NCBI RefSeq assembly: GCF_000177235.2
Contig: NC_014829.1
Span: 186,001-250,000, forward strand
Direction of reading: 5' to 3'
Source: Evansella cellulosilytica DSM 2522
GTDB taxonomy: Bacteria; Bacillota; Bacilli; Bacillales; Salisediminibacteriaceae
Length of the DNA stretch: 64,000 nucleotides
Shown here: piece after piece, positions 9,571 through 18,321 of the stretch
How positions within the stretch are numbered: position 1 is the stretch's first letter
Layout: each line of letters begins with the position of its first letter
Made by a program: the position numbers and the translations under genes
Notes under the pieces: generated by a model
Seen by the model: only the letters and a program-made list of their open reading frames with translations
What the model was told of the DNA's origin: nothing
Database searches by the model: none

Positions 9571-10092
9571 ATGGATAAAAATATCTTTGCAGTAGGACAA
9601 CAAGTACCAGATTTATTGGCGAGTAGGTTTCAACAAGACGGAGCTCAGTTTGCGATTGACTTAAACCGTAATTTCTACTTATGTATCAGCTTTACAAATC
9701 CAACAAAAAAAGAAATAAAAAAGATAAAAAATGACATTATACGTTTTCGTTTTTATGAAAAGAAAGACGTGATATATCCGTTAGTTTGTTTTGGTAAGGA
9801 TTTAAGTTGTGAAATTCCATATAATCCCGTAAATACGTCCTTGGTTACATACGAAGGATTAAGTAATGGGCTTCATATTGTTTTGGCAGATACCCAGACA
9901 AAAATAATCCGTGCTCAAAAAACAATTGGTTTAGGAACAGAGTTTATGTATTATTTAATTCATCACTGGAATAAAGCTATACGGAATAAAGAGTGGGAGC
10001 AGACATTTTTTGAAATGTATCAAAATGCTTTAAAATCTCATGTGCATAAACTATTTTTAAATGCACCTATTAGCTTAGATTGGGATAAATAA
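9571..10092 (+). CDS. Hypothetical protein of the island promoter class
   Basis: A 173-residue protein I do not recognise. The start is well supported by AGGAGG six bases upstream of the ATG. It is mixed alpha/beta by composition, with a basic stretch KKEIKKIKND at about residues 48-57 and no signal peptide or membrane segment. It is preceded by promoter element copy 1, and its neighbour at 10602 has copy 2, so the two are probably expressed under the same conditions. A CTGGATT-type terminator follows. Single-gene transcription unit. Confidence 0.7.
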   Translation: MDKNIFAVGQQVPDLLASRFQQDGAQFAIDLNRNFYLCISFTNPTKKEIKKIKNDIIRFRFYEKKDVIYPLVCFGKDLSCEIPYNPVNTSLVTYEGLSNGLHIVLADTQTKIIRAQKTIGLGTEFMYYLIHHWNKAIRNKEWEQTFFEMYQNALKSHVHKLFLNAPISLDWDK

Positions 10093-10188
10093 AAAAATTG
10101 ATACATTAAAGGAAAGAGCGTAGAAAAAAGAGCTGGTGAACAATGCGTATTCAATCAATAAACAATCGTAAAATCAATCAAGGTTCTG

Positions 10189-10219
10189 GGCTGGATTCAA
10201 ATATGATCCAGTCTTTTTT
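10189..10219 (+). terminator. CTGGATT-family terminator
   Basis: GGCTGGATTC / GATCCAGTC with an AT loop and TTTTTTC tail, about 100 bases after the preceding stop codon. Confidence 0.75.
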
Positions 10220-10499
10220 CTTGTATTCAATATCCCTTCACTCACTTATCCTCCTGTAGTCGCTTATTCTCCATTGTAGTTAAGATGGTGTCTGGGCGGC
10301 AAAGTATGGAGATGAAAAATGAGTGAACGGGTATGTACTTTGCTTCAATTCATTTATGATTGAATCGGCTTTTCGAAGATCAAAATCAATATGGGTTCAA
10401 CTTGATCTTTTATATTATCACCACTAACCTTGTTATATTTTCTGTATCATGATTCATTCATTAAGGGAAAACCCTTAAAGATGAGAAAGAAAAATTTTG

Positions 10500-10547
10500 A
10501 TATGTGACTTGGTAGGCAACCTTTTTAGGCTCTTCTGAAGATAAAAT
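10500..10547 (+). promoter_or_regulatory. Shared island promoter element, copy 2
   Basis: Twenty-six bases (10500-10525) are identical to copy 1 at 9486-9511. TAAAAT at 10542-10547 follows the CCTTTT block after 16 bases. It lies 76 bases before the start of the next gene. Confidence 0.6.
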
Positions 10548-10601
10548 AAGAACATAGAGTTAAACAAATGACTCAATAACCTAACAATGGAGGGAATCAA
10601 T

Positions 10602-11045
10602 ATGAGTTTAAAAAAAGGATACTCATACAACAACAAAATCGAAGGTGGGGTAAAAACGTTAGATGAGCTTATAAATTATGTTCAGTACAGGAAAGAAATA
10701 AATGAATTCAATGGAATATGTTTACTTGATCGAGAAGGGAATCCAATTATCTTATCAATAGTAAAGGGGGTTGGTGAAGACTTAAACAGTCATGTTAAAC
10801 AGACTGGGCGATACTTTTCATATGTAAATTCGATAAGAATAGCTATCCTAACTAATATGGATGAAATGTACTTCTATTCGGATTTTAACAAAACAGGAGT
10901 AATGGATGAAATTCCGTTTTACAAGATTCATCTGGATTCTTTCACAGAACAAGATGCCGATTTTTTGTTGCAATTTAGAAGAACCTATTTTTTGGATCAT
11001 TGTAATGAACTGTACGCCAAATGGAAGGAGCAATACTCCAATTAA
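10602..11045 (+). CDS. Restriction-type N-terminal (HSDR_N_2-like) domain protein, probably catalytically inactive
   Basis: The sequence LLDREGNPIILSIVKGVGED, then GRYFSYVNSIRIAILTNMDE and MYFYSDFNKTGVMDE, matches the layout of the type I/IV restriction N-terminal domain family, where the usual form is D-Y-A-L-L-D ... V-L-I-E-V-K-K ... A-V-L-T-N-G ... FYTDL-x6-MDEKPF. Here the position of the PD motif reads NGI and the ExK position reads IVK, so both catalytic acids appear to be gone while the lysine remains. The 147-residue chain is essentially this domain alone. ATG at 10602 is preferred over 10587 because GGAGGGAA lies just before it. It has promoter element copy 2. Alignment is from memory. 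Confidence 0.5.
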   Translation: MSLKKGYSYNNKIEGGVKTLDELINYVQYRKEINEFNGICLLDREGNPIILSIVKGVGEDLNSHVKQTGRYFSYVNSIRIAILTNMDEMYFYSDFNKTGVMDEIPFYKIHLDSFTEQDADFLLQFRRTYFLDHCNELYAKWKEQYSN

Positions 11046-11092
11046 AAGGATACTTTTCACTATAGTCCATTAGGTTTAAAAATCCAAAAAAA

Positions 11093-11137
11093 CGAAAAGT
11101 CGACCTCTCCTTTACCGGTGTGAAGTCGATTTTTCTG
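11093..11137. terminator. Bidirectional terminator between convergent genes
   Basis: AAAAGTCGAC / GTCGATTTTT stem (one G-U pair) between the rightward gene ending at 11045 and the leftward gene ending at 11197, with T-runs on both strands. Confidence 0.65.
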
Positions 11138-11196
11138 TTTTTTTCCTCTTTCTAGTACAATCTTGTATATATAGTCCTGAGCAATAATTTTTCCGG

Positions 11197-11742
11197 TTAA
11201 GCTACTGAAAATATAGTTGGTTGATCATACTCCTCCAACCAAATATCTATGTCAGCTCCTGAATAATACCCCTTTCGAATAAAGTAACAGACAATTGTAT
11301 CGAAAACACTATTTTCCTCTACTAATGTGTATCCAGCCTTTTGTAATAGCTTTTCTGTACCTTCTAAGTCAAGTTCAAAAGCAATTGCAAAGCAAAGTAA
11401 CTTGGATTTAGTTGGTTTAATAAGATTGTTAACTACTTTATATTTATATGCTCTGTCAATTCCAGCCCTTCGTAATACAAGGGGGTCTTCTTTGTGTTTT
11501 TCTTGATAAAGTGTTTCGATATATTCACCTAATGTTTGAGCACTATATACATTTTTGACCCGTTTGTCTAGTTCAGCTGAGATGTTATTGTTACTAAAAG
11601 CGTTTCCAAAAGAGGGTGAAGGAGCTAGATTGCTTTCAGAGCTCTCGTTTAAATATAAAGATTTTATAACTTTTGCAATCATGTTATTTTCTATAAAGTG
11701 ATTAAGTTCCGTAGTAATTGTAGGATCTAAGTTGTTATTCAT
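11197..11742 (-). CDS. Helix-turn-helix (XRE-like) protein
   Basis: A 181-residue protein with a lambda-repressor-like region at about residues 70-135: VLRRAGIDRAYKYKVVNNLIKPTK, then LCFAIAFELDLEGTEKLLQKAGYTL. This is the arrangement of a common Firmicute family in which such an HTH precedes a short helical tail (here SVFDTIVCYFIRKGYYSGADIDIWL). No effector domain is visible. ATG with GGAGGAG eight bases upstream. It is transcribed leftward, opposite to its neighbours. It may regulate nearby cargo, but no target site was identified. Confidence 0.6.
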   Translation of the reverse strand: MNNNLDPTITTELNHFIENNMIAKVIKSLYLNESSESNLAPSPSFGNAFSNNNISAELDKRVKNVYSAQTLGEYIETLYQEKHKEDPLVLRRAGIDRAYKYKVVNNLIKPTKSKLLCFAIAFELDLEGTEKLLQKAGYTLVEENSVFDTIVCYFIRKGYYSGADIDIWLEEYDQPTIFSVA

Positions 11743-11886
11743 GAATTCTCCTCCTAATAATCAAAATGCTACTTACCAGCAATCTATTTTTACATTTGAC
11801 TATATACAATAGAATCATAGAACGAAACAAAAAGTTTTACAATATTAATAAATTGGAGAAAATAAATTATCGAATGTAAATGCAAC

Positions 11887-12200
11887 TGTCTCCATAAAAA
11901 TTAAGGTTCCTTAGATAAAAATAAGGTTCCAGAGAAAAAAACAACGTTCCAAATCCGAAGGTTTTTCCTGTACTTTTCCGGTTACCCTTCGGAGTTTTTT
12001 ATGTCGATTTAGAATTTTTTTTTAATTGCAATCCAACCTCATTTTCAATCATAACTCAATACTGATCCATTCGCTTTTATCTACTGTGCATCCTCCGAGC
12101 CTTGCTCTGTAAGGGTTCTAGCCCCTCCTGTTCTTATTCAGTTGGTTTCCACACATTTTAGGATCAAATCCTTTTCTATAAAAATATCACTATTAGCTTA
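11887..12200 (+). repeat. Diverged end module B, copy 1 (partial)
   Basis: Starting TGTCTCCATAAAAATTAAGG, this region is about 80 percent alike to 62716-63000. It shows three sites AAGGTTCC, AAGGTTCC and AACGTTCC spaced exactly 20 bp (from about 11903), then a hairpin terminator CCGAAGG / CCTTCGG with T-run (about 11956-12002), a CTCTGTAAGGGTTC block and a TTATTCAGTTGGTTTCC repeat (about 12134). Its right part has decayed: further CTATTCAGT copies occur near 12280 and 12331. No gene is supported between 11743 and 12555. Confidence 0.65.
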
Positions 12201-12555
12201 ATCTAATAGTGGTTAAGTCTTTTTCTTTTTGATCAATGTTACTCCTATCCTTTTACAGTAGGGTTTTCAATTGTTATTCTATCTATTCAGTTTCTATCAT
12301 CACTATTTCAAAATAAATACTACCAATCTCTATTCAGCGTGCCTCCTCATATTAAAGTCAATACGTAATATGTCCAATCTTCCTCTGCATTTCTCCTTTG
12401 TCTTCTATTCAATTGCTCCATTATTCTACCGCAAAACTCTATCAGCACTTAAGAATGCTAGACACAAGGATTTTCCTTTTTACTCTAGCAATTTTTCTAT
12501 TTTGTACTTGAAACTATCATATTTCTATTCTTTTAGCATATGAATCAATTTCATA

Positions 12556-14056
12556 ATTATTGGCCCTTATGGGCCAAGGGTTTCAGAACATGAAAAAAGG
12601 AGTACCTCCCCAAATGTCGAATTTAGTAAGTGACGAACAAACCAATTCGAATGGGAGGAAGCCCCTTATGTCTATTGTACGACAAGAGAGCCTTTTTAGC
12701 ATGCAAATTTTATTTGACTTAGAACCTACCCAACGTTATGATGAGATTTTTTCAGCGATTGATATTCATCCCATCCTCACTATCGTAGTGAAAAGATCTA
12801 ATTTAGGTAGACCTGTAGAATTAAACTATCCTGCAATGATTCAAGCACTCGTGGTGAGGCTTGTTGAGAGAATTCCCGAGATGCAACTCCTAGTTGAACG
12901 TTTAAACACCGACCTTAAGTTTAAGCTGGACTGTGGCTTTTTGATATCTGATCCAGTCCCTTCTGAAGCTTCATTTTCAAGGATGATTACAAAAATTAAA
13001 GATACAGACATTCTTGAAGAGGTAAACTCTCAAATAATAACTGATGCAATCAACGAAGAATATATTACAGATCCTAATATTGCGATTGACTCTGGTCACT
13101 TCGAGGCGAGAGATCAGGCTCCTTCAAAAAAAGAAGAGAAACCAAAGTCTGAGCCAAAGAAACGTGGGCGTAAATCAAAGGCCGAACATGAACAATGGTT
13201 AAAAGAGAAAGAAGCTAAGGAAGCATCCTTGTCTATTTTTGAAAAGAAAATTGAAGATCAACTAGACGTTTCTTACGATGAACTTCATGATCAAATGCCA
13301 CTTCATCCTACATGGGGCGTGAAGAAAAATAGTGAAGGGAAAAATGTGTTTTGGTTTGGTTATAAAGGTCATTTAGCTGTTGATACCAAAACTCAGTTTA
13401 TTCTTCATTCAATGATTTCCTCAGGTAGGCTAAACGATGGTAAAGCTGCTATACCTTTATTAAAAGGAATAGAGAGAAACTTTTCGGAACTTAGGATGAT
13501 CTATGCACTAATGGATGCAGGATATGATTACGATGCAATCTATGAACAAGTCCATCGAATGAAAGGATATTCCATCATTGCTTATAACAAAAAAAATGAA
13601 TCAGAGCCAATTGGGTTTGATGAAAATTTCGCTCCAACGTGTGTAAGGGAACATTCCTATCGATACGATAGCTTTGATAAAAAATACCAAACCTTAAAAT
13701 ACACACGTCCAAAAGAGTGTAGGGATTGTCCTCTAGCTGAAGATACATTATGCCAAAAGGTCTACAAGATAAAAATAGAGTCGGATTTACGCCGGTACAG
13801 TGCACCCGCACGCGGTTCAGTTGCCTGGAAAGATAGATTTAAGGAACGGAGTTCCGTTGAAAGGGTCATTGGATACCTAAAAGAATTCTTTCAGTTGAAC
13901 AATGTAAGATATCGAACAGGAAAACGAGCTAAAGTCCATTTTGATTTGGTTACCATGGTGTACAATGGAATGAAATTAGCTAGCATGAGACTTGCTCAAA
14001 AACAATATTCAATGAATTCAGTAGCAGCTTAATCCTTTTGTAAAAGGACCAATGTT
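12556..14056 (+). mobile_element. Insertion sequence with DDE transposase
   Basis: Boundaries are proposed from imperfect terminal repeats: ATTGGCCCTT near 12556 and, on the opposite strand, ATTGGTCCTT ending near 14056. The transposase fills the interval. Target duplication could not be established. The family is probably in the IS4/IS1182 range, but that is a judgement from protein style only. Confidence 0.5.
12614..14032 (+). CDS. DDE transposase
   Basis: Cut-and-paste transposase of about 472 residues. The N-terminal region (LEPTQRYDEIFSAIDIHP, then NYPAMIQALVVRLVERIPEM) resembles the DUF772-type domain. The catalytic core shows AIDSGHFEARD (first Asp), WFGYKGHLAVD, YALMDAGYDYD (second Asp) and RSSVERVIGYLKEFF (Glu). 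A lysine-rich linker at about residues 175-215 is inserted in the core. The start is uncertain: ATG at 12614 has GGAG 11 bases upstream, and the reading frame stays open back to a TTG at 12560. It looks intact. Confidence 0.8.
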   Translation: MSNLVSDEQTNSNGRKPLMSIVRQESLFSMQILFDLEPTQRYDEIFSAIDIHPILTIVVKRSNLGRPVELNYPAMIQALVVRLVERIPEMQLLVERLNTDLKFKLDCGFLISDPVPSEASFSRMITKIKDTDILEEVNSQIITDAINEEYITDPNIAIDSGHFEARDQAPSKKEEKPKSEPKKRGRKSKAEHEQWLKEKEAKEASLSIFEKKIEDQLDVSYDELHDQMPLHPTWGVKKNSEGKNVFWFGYKGHLAVDTKTQFILHSMISSGRLNDGKAAIPLLKGIERNFSELRMIYALMDAGYDYDAIYEQVHRMKGYSIIAYNKKNESEPIGFDENFAPTCVREHSYRYDSFDKKYQTLKYTRPKECRDCPLAEDTLCQKVYKIKIESDLRRYSAPARGSVAWKDRFKERSSVERVIGYLKEFFQLNNVRYRTGKRAKVHFDLVTMVYNGMKLASMRLAQKQYSMNSVAA

Positions 14057-14069
14057 ATTTTAAAACAGC

Positions 14070-14196
14070 GTTGATTGGAGCTGAAGGTACGAGACGCCTG
14101 CGGGAAAAGCAACAGCTGAAGATCCCGCAGGGTGGGTTTCCCGAGGAAGCTGAAGCGTTGCCCGCGGCAAGCGAGTATCCTTAAGAGGAAATCAAC
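14070..14196. repeat. 127-bp GC-rich hairpin repeat with terminal inverted repeats
   Basis: Bounded by GTTGATT and its inverse AATCAAC, with a strong internal stem CCTGCGGG / CCCGCAGG and a CCCGAGGAAGCTGAAGCG block. Much more GC-rich than its surroundings. I recognise this as a repeat found scattered, often beside insertion sequences, in Bacillaceae genomes; its mode of spread is not clear from here. It directly follows the IS. Confidence 0.65.
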
Positions 14197-14321
14197 ACAA
14201 ATTTAAAGTAACTGATTTAAAAAACGATATAACTATTAATTCTGAAAGTGTTGGCTTTTTTATAAAAGTGAATTATGAAATTGATTCATATCTATTAAAT
14301 ATAAAGAGGGAGGAATACAAA

Positions 14322-14951
14322 ATGATAATTAAGGGATTGTTTAGGGATATTAATGAGTTCATTCAATCATACGATATGCAAGATATGGAAATTAACGATG
14401 CTGGAGGAGAAGAACATGGAGACTTTTTTGTTATTATTGACTTCCAATCACTGGAAGCATTTAAGGCAAACAGGGAAAAGCTGTTTAATTATTTAAGAAA
14501 TGACATAACAGAGCTATATGGAAGTTTTATTGATGGTACATTTTCTGTTGATTTTGCAATGCTTGATGGAAATGTCGTCAACCCAAGTCACATTAGAGAG
14601 GTTATTGAAACACAGATTCCTATTCAAACAAGCCCATGTCATGGTAATAAGCCTATGATTTCAGGAGATATACACATATTTTTTGAAGAAGTATGCAACG
14701 GTACTTTTCAGATAAATGATGATGAATACGGAGAAGGTTACATTAATTTACATATTCAGGTGGATTCCTATGATGACTTTTTATTGCATGAAAATGTATT
14801 TTATACTTTTTTAACCAACTCACTGAATAAATATAACTATAAAATTGCCGAGATCAGCCTATCCGTTGGTGTTTTATTAGTTAAAGGTGAATCTGTAAAC
14901 GAGACATCTTATGCTATGGCAATTAATAAAAACGTCTATGGAATTGAATAG
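14322..14951 (+). CDS. Hypothetical protein
   Basis: Protein of 210 residues (MIIKGLFRDINEFIQSYDM...) that I do not recognise. The start at 14322 is chosen because GAGGGAGG lies just upstream; an in-frame ATG 54 bases earlier lacks a ribosome binding site. It has no membrane segment or signal peptide. The two halves (residues 15-85 and 110-190) have a similar layout of acidic turns and strands (GDFFVIIDFQSLEAF and GYINLHIQVDSYDDFLLHENVF), suggesting an internal duplication. A hairpin of the CTGGATC family follows. Single cargo gene. Confidence 0.6.
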   Translation: MIIKGLFRDINEFIQSYDMQDMEINDAGGEEHGDFFVIIDFQSLEAFKANREKLFNYLRNDITELYGSFIDGTFSVDFAMLDGNVVNPSHIREVIETQIPIQTSPCHGNKPMISGDIHIFFEEVCNGTFQINDDEYGEGYINLHIQVDSYDDFLLHENVFYTFLTNSLNKYNYKIAEISLSVGVLLVKGESVNETSYAMAINKNVYGIE

Positions 14952-15001
14952 ATATATATTCCGTTGGGGGCATCCTTCTTTTGCAGTGATTGGTAATACT
15001 C

Positions 15002-15153
15002 GACTGGATCAAATACTGGTCCAGTCCAATCCTTTTGTCCTAATTTGTTAAATTGCTTGCCCTAATGGTTTCAATCTCCTCCTTCTATTCAGTTATTTTC
15101 CACACTATATTAATCTAACTGGTCTTCAATCTCTATTCAGTGTGTTACCGAAC
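15002..15153 (+). repeat. CTGGATC hairpin plus CTATTCAGT intergenic module
   Basis: The hairpin GACTGGATC / GGTCCAGTC (15002-15026) is followed by two CTATTCAGT-type repeats (about 15096 and 15132; the second reads TCTCTATTCAGTGTGTTACC). The same order occurs in the 555-bp end modules. The remainder of 14952-15282 holds no gene that I can support. Confidence 0.6.
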
Positions 15154-15282
15154 TTTATAAACAATCTCAAGCTACGGACAATTCTTGTCACATCATCTGA
15201 TTTTTTTCTATTACATGCAGCCTATAAAATGTAACGATAGATTATGCTAATAAAAAGGAGAATAATCTCTCCTTCGTGTATT

Positions 15283-15618
15283 CTATTCCGTTTCGTATTC
15301 ACTGTTCATTTCTTCTGCCAGAATTTTCAAGTCCGCAAACCTTTTCTGATCCAAAAGTTCATCATTGTTAGACTTTAGAATTTCGTTAAGGGCTTCTTCT
15401 GGAGAGACAATCAATCCGTAGTCTTTTTCTCCTTGCCACTGTGTACCGTAGATAAGTACATACCTACCGTCTTTTAACTTTGTAATTCCTAAATGCCTTC
15501 CTACCCCACCATTAGTCCGATTCCGACCATCCCAGAAATCCAAATCCTCATTGTATTTAACTCTAGCCACAACCTCTGATTTAAATTCGTCCTCGAATAC
15601 ATTGACTTGATATGCCAT
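15283..15618 (-). CDS. Hypothetical protein
   Basis: A 111-residue leftward protein starting MAYQVNVFEDEF. This ATG has AAGGGATG upstream; an in-frame start 42 bases earlier is less likely. The middle (DFWDGRNRTNGGVGRHLGIT, then GRYVLIYGTQWQG) suggests a small compact beta-rich domain. No known family recognised. It is convergent with the 14322 gene and separated by the repeat module. Confidence 0.6.
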   Translation of the reverse strand: MAYQVNVFEDEFKSEVVARVKYNEDLDFWDGRNRTNGGVGRHLGITKLKDGRYVLIYGTQWQGEKDYGLIVSPEEALNEILKSNNDELLDQKRFADLKILAEEMNSEYETE

Positions 15619-15742
15619 TGTCACATCATCCCTTTCAGTTGTTTTGTACATTTTTATCATATAACAATAAGAATCCTATCAAAACTAAATATGGTTCGAG
15701 GTTGGTTCTAGTAAACTTAAACATAATTATGTTATTAGCAAA

Positions 15743-15889
15743 ATGATAACTAGCGTTTGTTACTGGTGTTGCGGCAGTGTTACTGACAATGAAGGTGTGA
15801 TGTACCTAATTGAAAAAGAGCAAAATGAAGAAGAATGTTTTCCTCTAGTGATTTGTAACAATTGTTATAAGGTGAGTAGGTGTGCATGA
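15743..15889 (+). CDS. Small zinc-ribbon-like protein
   Basis: 48 codons encode a peptide with paired cysteine motifs, CYWCC near residue 6 and CNNC near residue 39, the layout of a minimal zinc ribbon. The ribosome binding site is weak, which lowers confidence. It lies between a divergent hypothetical gene and the ligase gene, on the ligase strand. A short palindrome CTGGTG-CACCAG lies about 40 bases after its stop. Confidence 0.4.
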   Translation: MITSVCYWCCGSVTDNEGVMYLIEKEQNEEECFPLVICNNCYKVSRCA

Positions 15890-16022
15890 GGCATTTAACC
15901 TGCTGGTAACTTTCTTGTGATGAAATACTGGTGTAGCACCAGCTCTTGCTTTACTGGTAACACTCCACTATTTCTATTGATTGTGGAAGATGAGAGAATA
16001 GAGTGGTAGAGAGGTGAGGAAT

Positions 16023-16925
16023 ATGCTGTTTACACCCGTAAAACCCATGCTTCTAACGATGGGGAAAGAACCGACAAATCACCCTGAACATCTTTACGAT
16101 ATAAAGTGGGATGGTTGGCGTATTCTAATTCATAAACAAGGCAATAGAATCGAAGCCTACACTAGACATGGGAACCAGGTAACGAACCAATTTCCAGAGC
16201 TACAGGAAGCTCTCTCTCATATAAACAAACACACCGCTATCCTCGATTGTGAAGGAGTCGTTCTACGAAATGGAAATTCCGTTTTTGAGGATTTTGCTTA
16301 TCGAGGTCGCTTAAAAAGTACAGAAAAGATCAGAAAAGCAATGATCACACATCCCGTTACATTTGTAGCATTTGACATATTAGCAACGGATAAGCCTCTT
16401 CTTAAAGAGACACTGATAAAGAGAAAACAATATTTAAAAGACATTATTACTCCATCCAATGTATTACTTGCAACGCCTTATGTTATTGAAGATGGACAAA
16501 CCCTTCATACATTAACAAAAGAGAAGGGGATGGAAGGGATAGTAGAAAAACCCCTGAATTCGCTGTATCATCTGGATACTAGAAGCCCAAATTGGCTTAA
16601 ACATAAGCATTTTAAACGGTTAGATACTGTTATTATGGGATACAAAGAGAATCCATTTACGATGATTGTAGGCTCTACCTTTTCGAACGGCAAATTAAAG
16701 CCAGTGGCTCAAGTTGAATTTGGATTTAACCCAGAAGATAAACAGGCGTTCCGAGGAATTGCTAACCGCCTCATAACAAAAGAGGAAAATGGAGTTTTTT
16801 GGCTAGAACCGTTATTGTGTTGTTCTACACAGTATTTAGAGAAAACAAGTAAGAATATGTTGCGGATCACCTCATTTAAGGGGTTCTTACCAGAAAAGAA
16901 AGTAGAAGAGTGTGTCTTTACGTAA
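16023..16925 (+). CDS. ATP-dependent DNA ligase (LigD ligase-domain type)
   Basis: Seals nicks or breaks using ATP through a lysine-AMP intermediate. Motif I is KWDGWR at about residues 27-32 with the adenylated lysine first. Motif III-like FVAFDIL lies at about 116, motif IV EGIVEKP at about 170 and motif V-type WLKHKHF at about 190. A C-terminal OB-fold follows (VIMGYKENP...). At 300 residues it corresponds to the free-standing ligase module of LigD, without primase or nuclease parts. No Ku gene is adjacent. ATG at 16023 is preferred over the GTG nine bases earlier, given AGAGGTGAGG upstream. A clear terminator follows. Confidence 0.88.
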   Translation: MLFTPVKPMLLTMGKEPTNHPEHLYDIKWDGWRILIHKQGNRIEAYTRHGNQVTNQFPELQEALSHINKHTAILDCEGVVLRNGNSVFEDFAYRGRLKSTEKIRKAMITHPVTFVAFDILATDKPLLKETLIKRKQYLKDIITPSNVLLATPYVIEDGQTLHTLTKEKGMEGIVEKPLNSLYHLDTRSPNWLKHKHFKRLDTVIMGYKENPFTMIVGSTFSNGKLKPVAQVEFGFNPEDKQAFRGIANRLITKEENGVFWLEPLLCCSTQYLEKTSKNMLRITSFKGFLPEKKVEECVFT

Positions 16926-16928
16926 AAA

Positions 16929-16955
16929 AGAGACTGATGATTTTCAGTCTCTTTT
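16929..16955 (+). terminator. Terminator after the DNA ligase gene
   Basis: AGAGACTGA / TCAGTCTCT stem with a short loop and TTTT tail, eight bases after the stop codon. Confidence 0.9.
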
Positions 16956-18321
16956 CAGTGTCTATTAGATGTCTTTGAAGACCTGAGAGGATGACGTTTA
17001 GGTGAACGCTACTAGGAATAACCCTATCTATTAATAGTTCTTAAAACGTGGATTTTTTTACTTGCTCCATGTTTTAAGAGGAGGTGGATGTAGCTATAAG
17101 GATGAATCCATAGCAACAATAGGGAAAACATCTATTATTATGTAGTAAACCAATGAATAGAAGAGAGTCGAAACAGAGATTACATGAAGTGGCTTGATGT
17201 CTCCTGTAAGCAACTTTTTCCCTGCTGATATTAAGTTGGTACTCAGACTGGATTAAAAGTGGGAGTAGGCAGTAGGCTAACATTAACTCGAAATGGAATC
17301 AGGAACGTCCCCTTGGTATGCTTTCCTGGTTCTTTTTCTTTCCTTCATCAATCCTAAATCCGTCCATTCTTTCCTAACTACTTTCCCTCACATTGCCAAG
17401 CCCTTTTATTCGGCCCGTAAGCCCTTTATATTCCCCACATCATGACATATACCTTCGGTCTATTATACTTGATTAAAAAGTAAGAAAGAACGCACTAATA
17501 AACGTGTATGAGCAGGGAGGTAGAAGGTGAAGTGATCGAGGCAAAGGCAGGGTAAAGAGCAAGAGGAGAAGCCTGAAAAGGGATTTAGAGAGAATATATA
17601 AAGATTGAGTAAAACTGTTAAACGCAGATGTACCTAGGTTCAATAATGATTTTACAAATGCTGATTTCTTCATTATGAGTTCTCCTTCGGGGTTAAAGTT
17701 TGTGGTAAGCGTTAGACGGAATTACTATTGGCGTAATGGTTGCACATCAAAGTGGAAGTCCATTTATCTCTTATATAGTTATAATATTGTGGATCAAGCC
17801 AATCTACAATAGCTTAGGTGTCGTACCCCTGTCGTATACCAGAGCAATAGTTTAGGAGATATGGTTATTGAATACCATGAAGACGAACCAGGCACTCTAA
17901 CTATGCTTGTCAAAGTTGTAAATGCGGAAATTAAAGGCAGAGACTTAATGAAGGTTATCGAGCATAAAATGTAACTAAGTTAGTACGTAGTAGATGTAAG
18001 GGTTAAGGATAAAGAAAGGTCTTTTCAGACTTTTGTTCCAGACCTCTTTCCATTCGATACAAGCCTTTACAGGCTTTCCCTCCTGTTCTCTTCCCCCTGC
18101 CATTTCAAGTTGATCTAGGATGCCTGAAATAGTGCTTAAAAAGGTGATCAGTTTCATATCGCTTTTATACAGTTCGAAAGAACAAAGAATAAAGTGCTGA
18201 GGAAAGATGCTTTTTTCAGTTTCTTTTTTTTGTTTTTTTTTATTTTTATATGTTCATAAAAAAGACACAACTATTTATTCTACCTTATAGTAATATAAAA
18301 AAAGGAGGTGAAAGAAAAAGT
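16956..18321. other. Gene-poor stretch with remnants
   Basis: About 1.4 kb with no complete gene. It holds a terminator-like hairpin GAATCAGGAA / TTCCTGGTTC followed by TTTTTC (17296-17340), an open fragment at 17813-17974 and a hairpin GAAAGGTCT / AGACC at about 18014-18050. Short leftward open frames here lack ribosome binding sites and look non-coding. The region is probably decayed cargo. Confidence 0.6.
17813..17974 (+). pseudogene. C-terminal fragment of an unidentified gene
   Basis: An open stretch of 53 codons without a credible start, ending VVNAEIKGRDLMKVIEHKM and stop. The residue composition looks protein-like, with a plausible beta-then-helix ending, but the upstream part of the frame is closed by a stop at 17810-17812. 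It probably represents the tail of a deleted gene. Confidence 0.35.

Noticed and set aside
12271-12543. 90-codon open frame, plus strand
   Set aside because: No ribosome binding site, aromatic- and serine-rich composition typical of AT-rich non-coding DNA, and it spans the decayed end module.
17074-17283. Leftward open frame of 69 codons
   Set aside because: No ribosome binding site and it reads like non-coding sequence; kept only as part of the gene-poor stretch.
16023-18321. Ku gene partner for the DNA ligase (NHEJ pair)
   Set aside because: The 1.4 kb after the ligase contains only remnants, none with recognisable Ku features.
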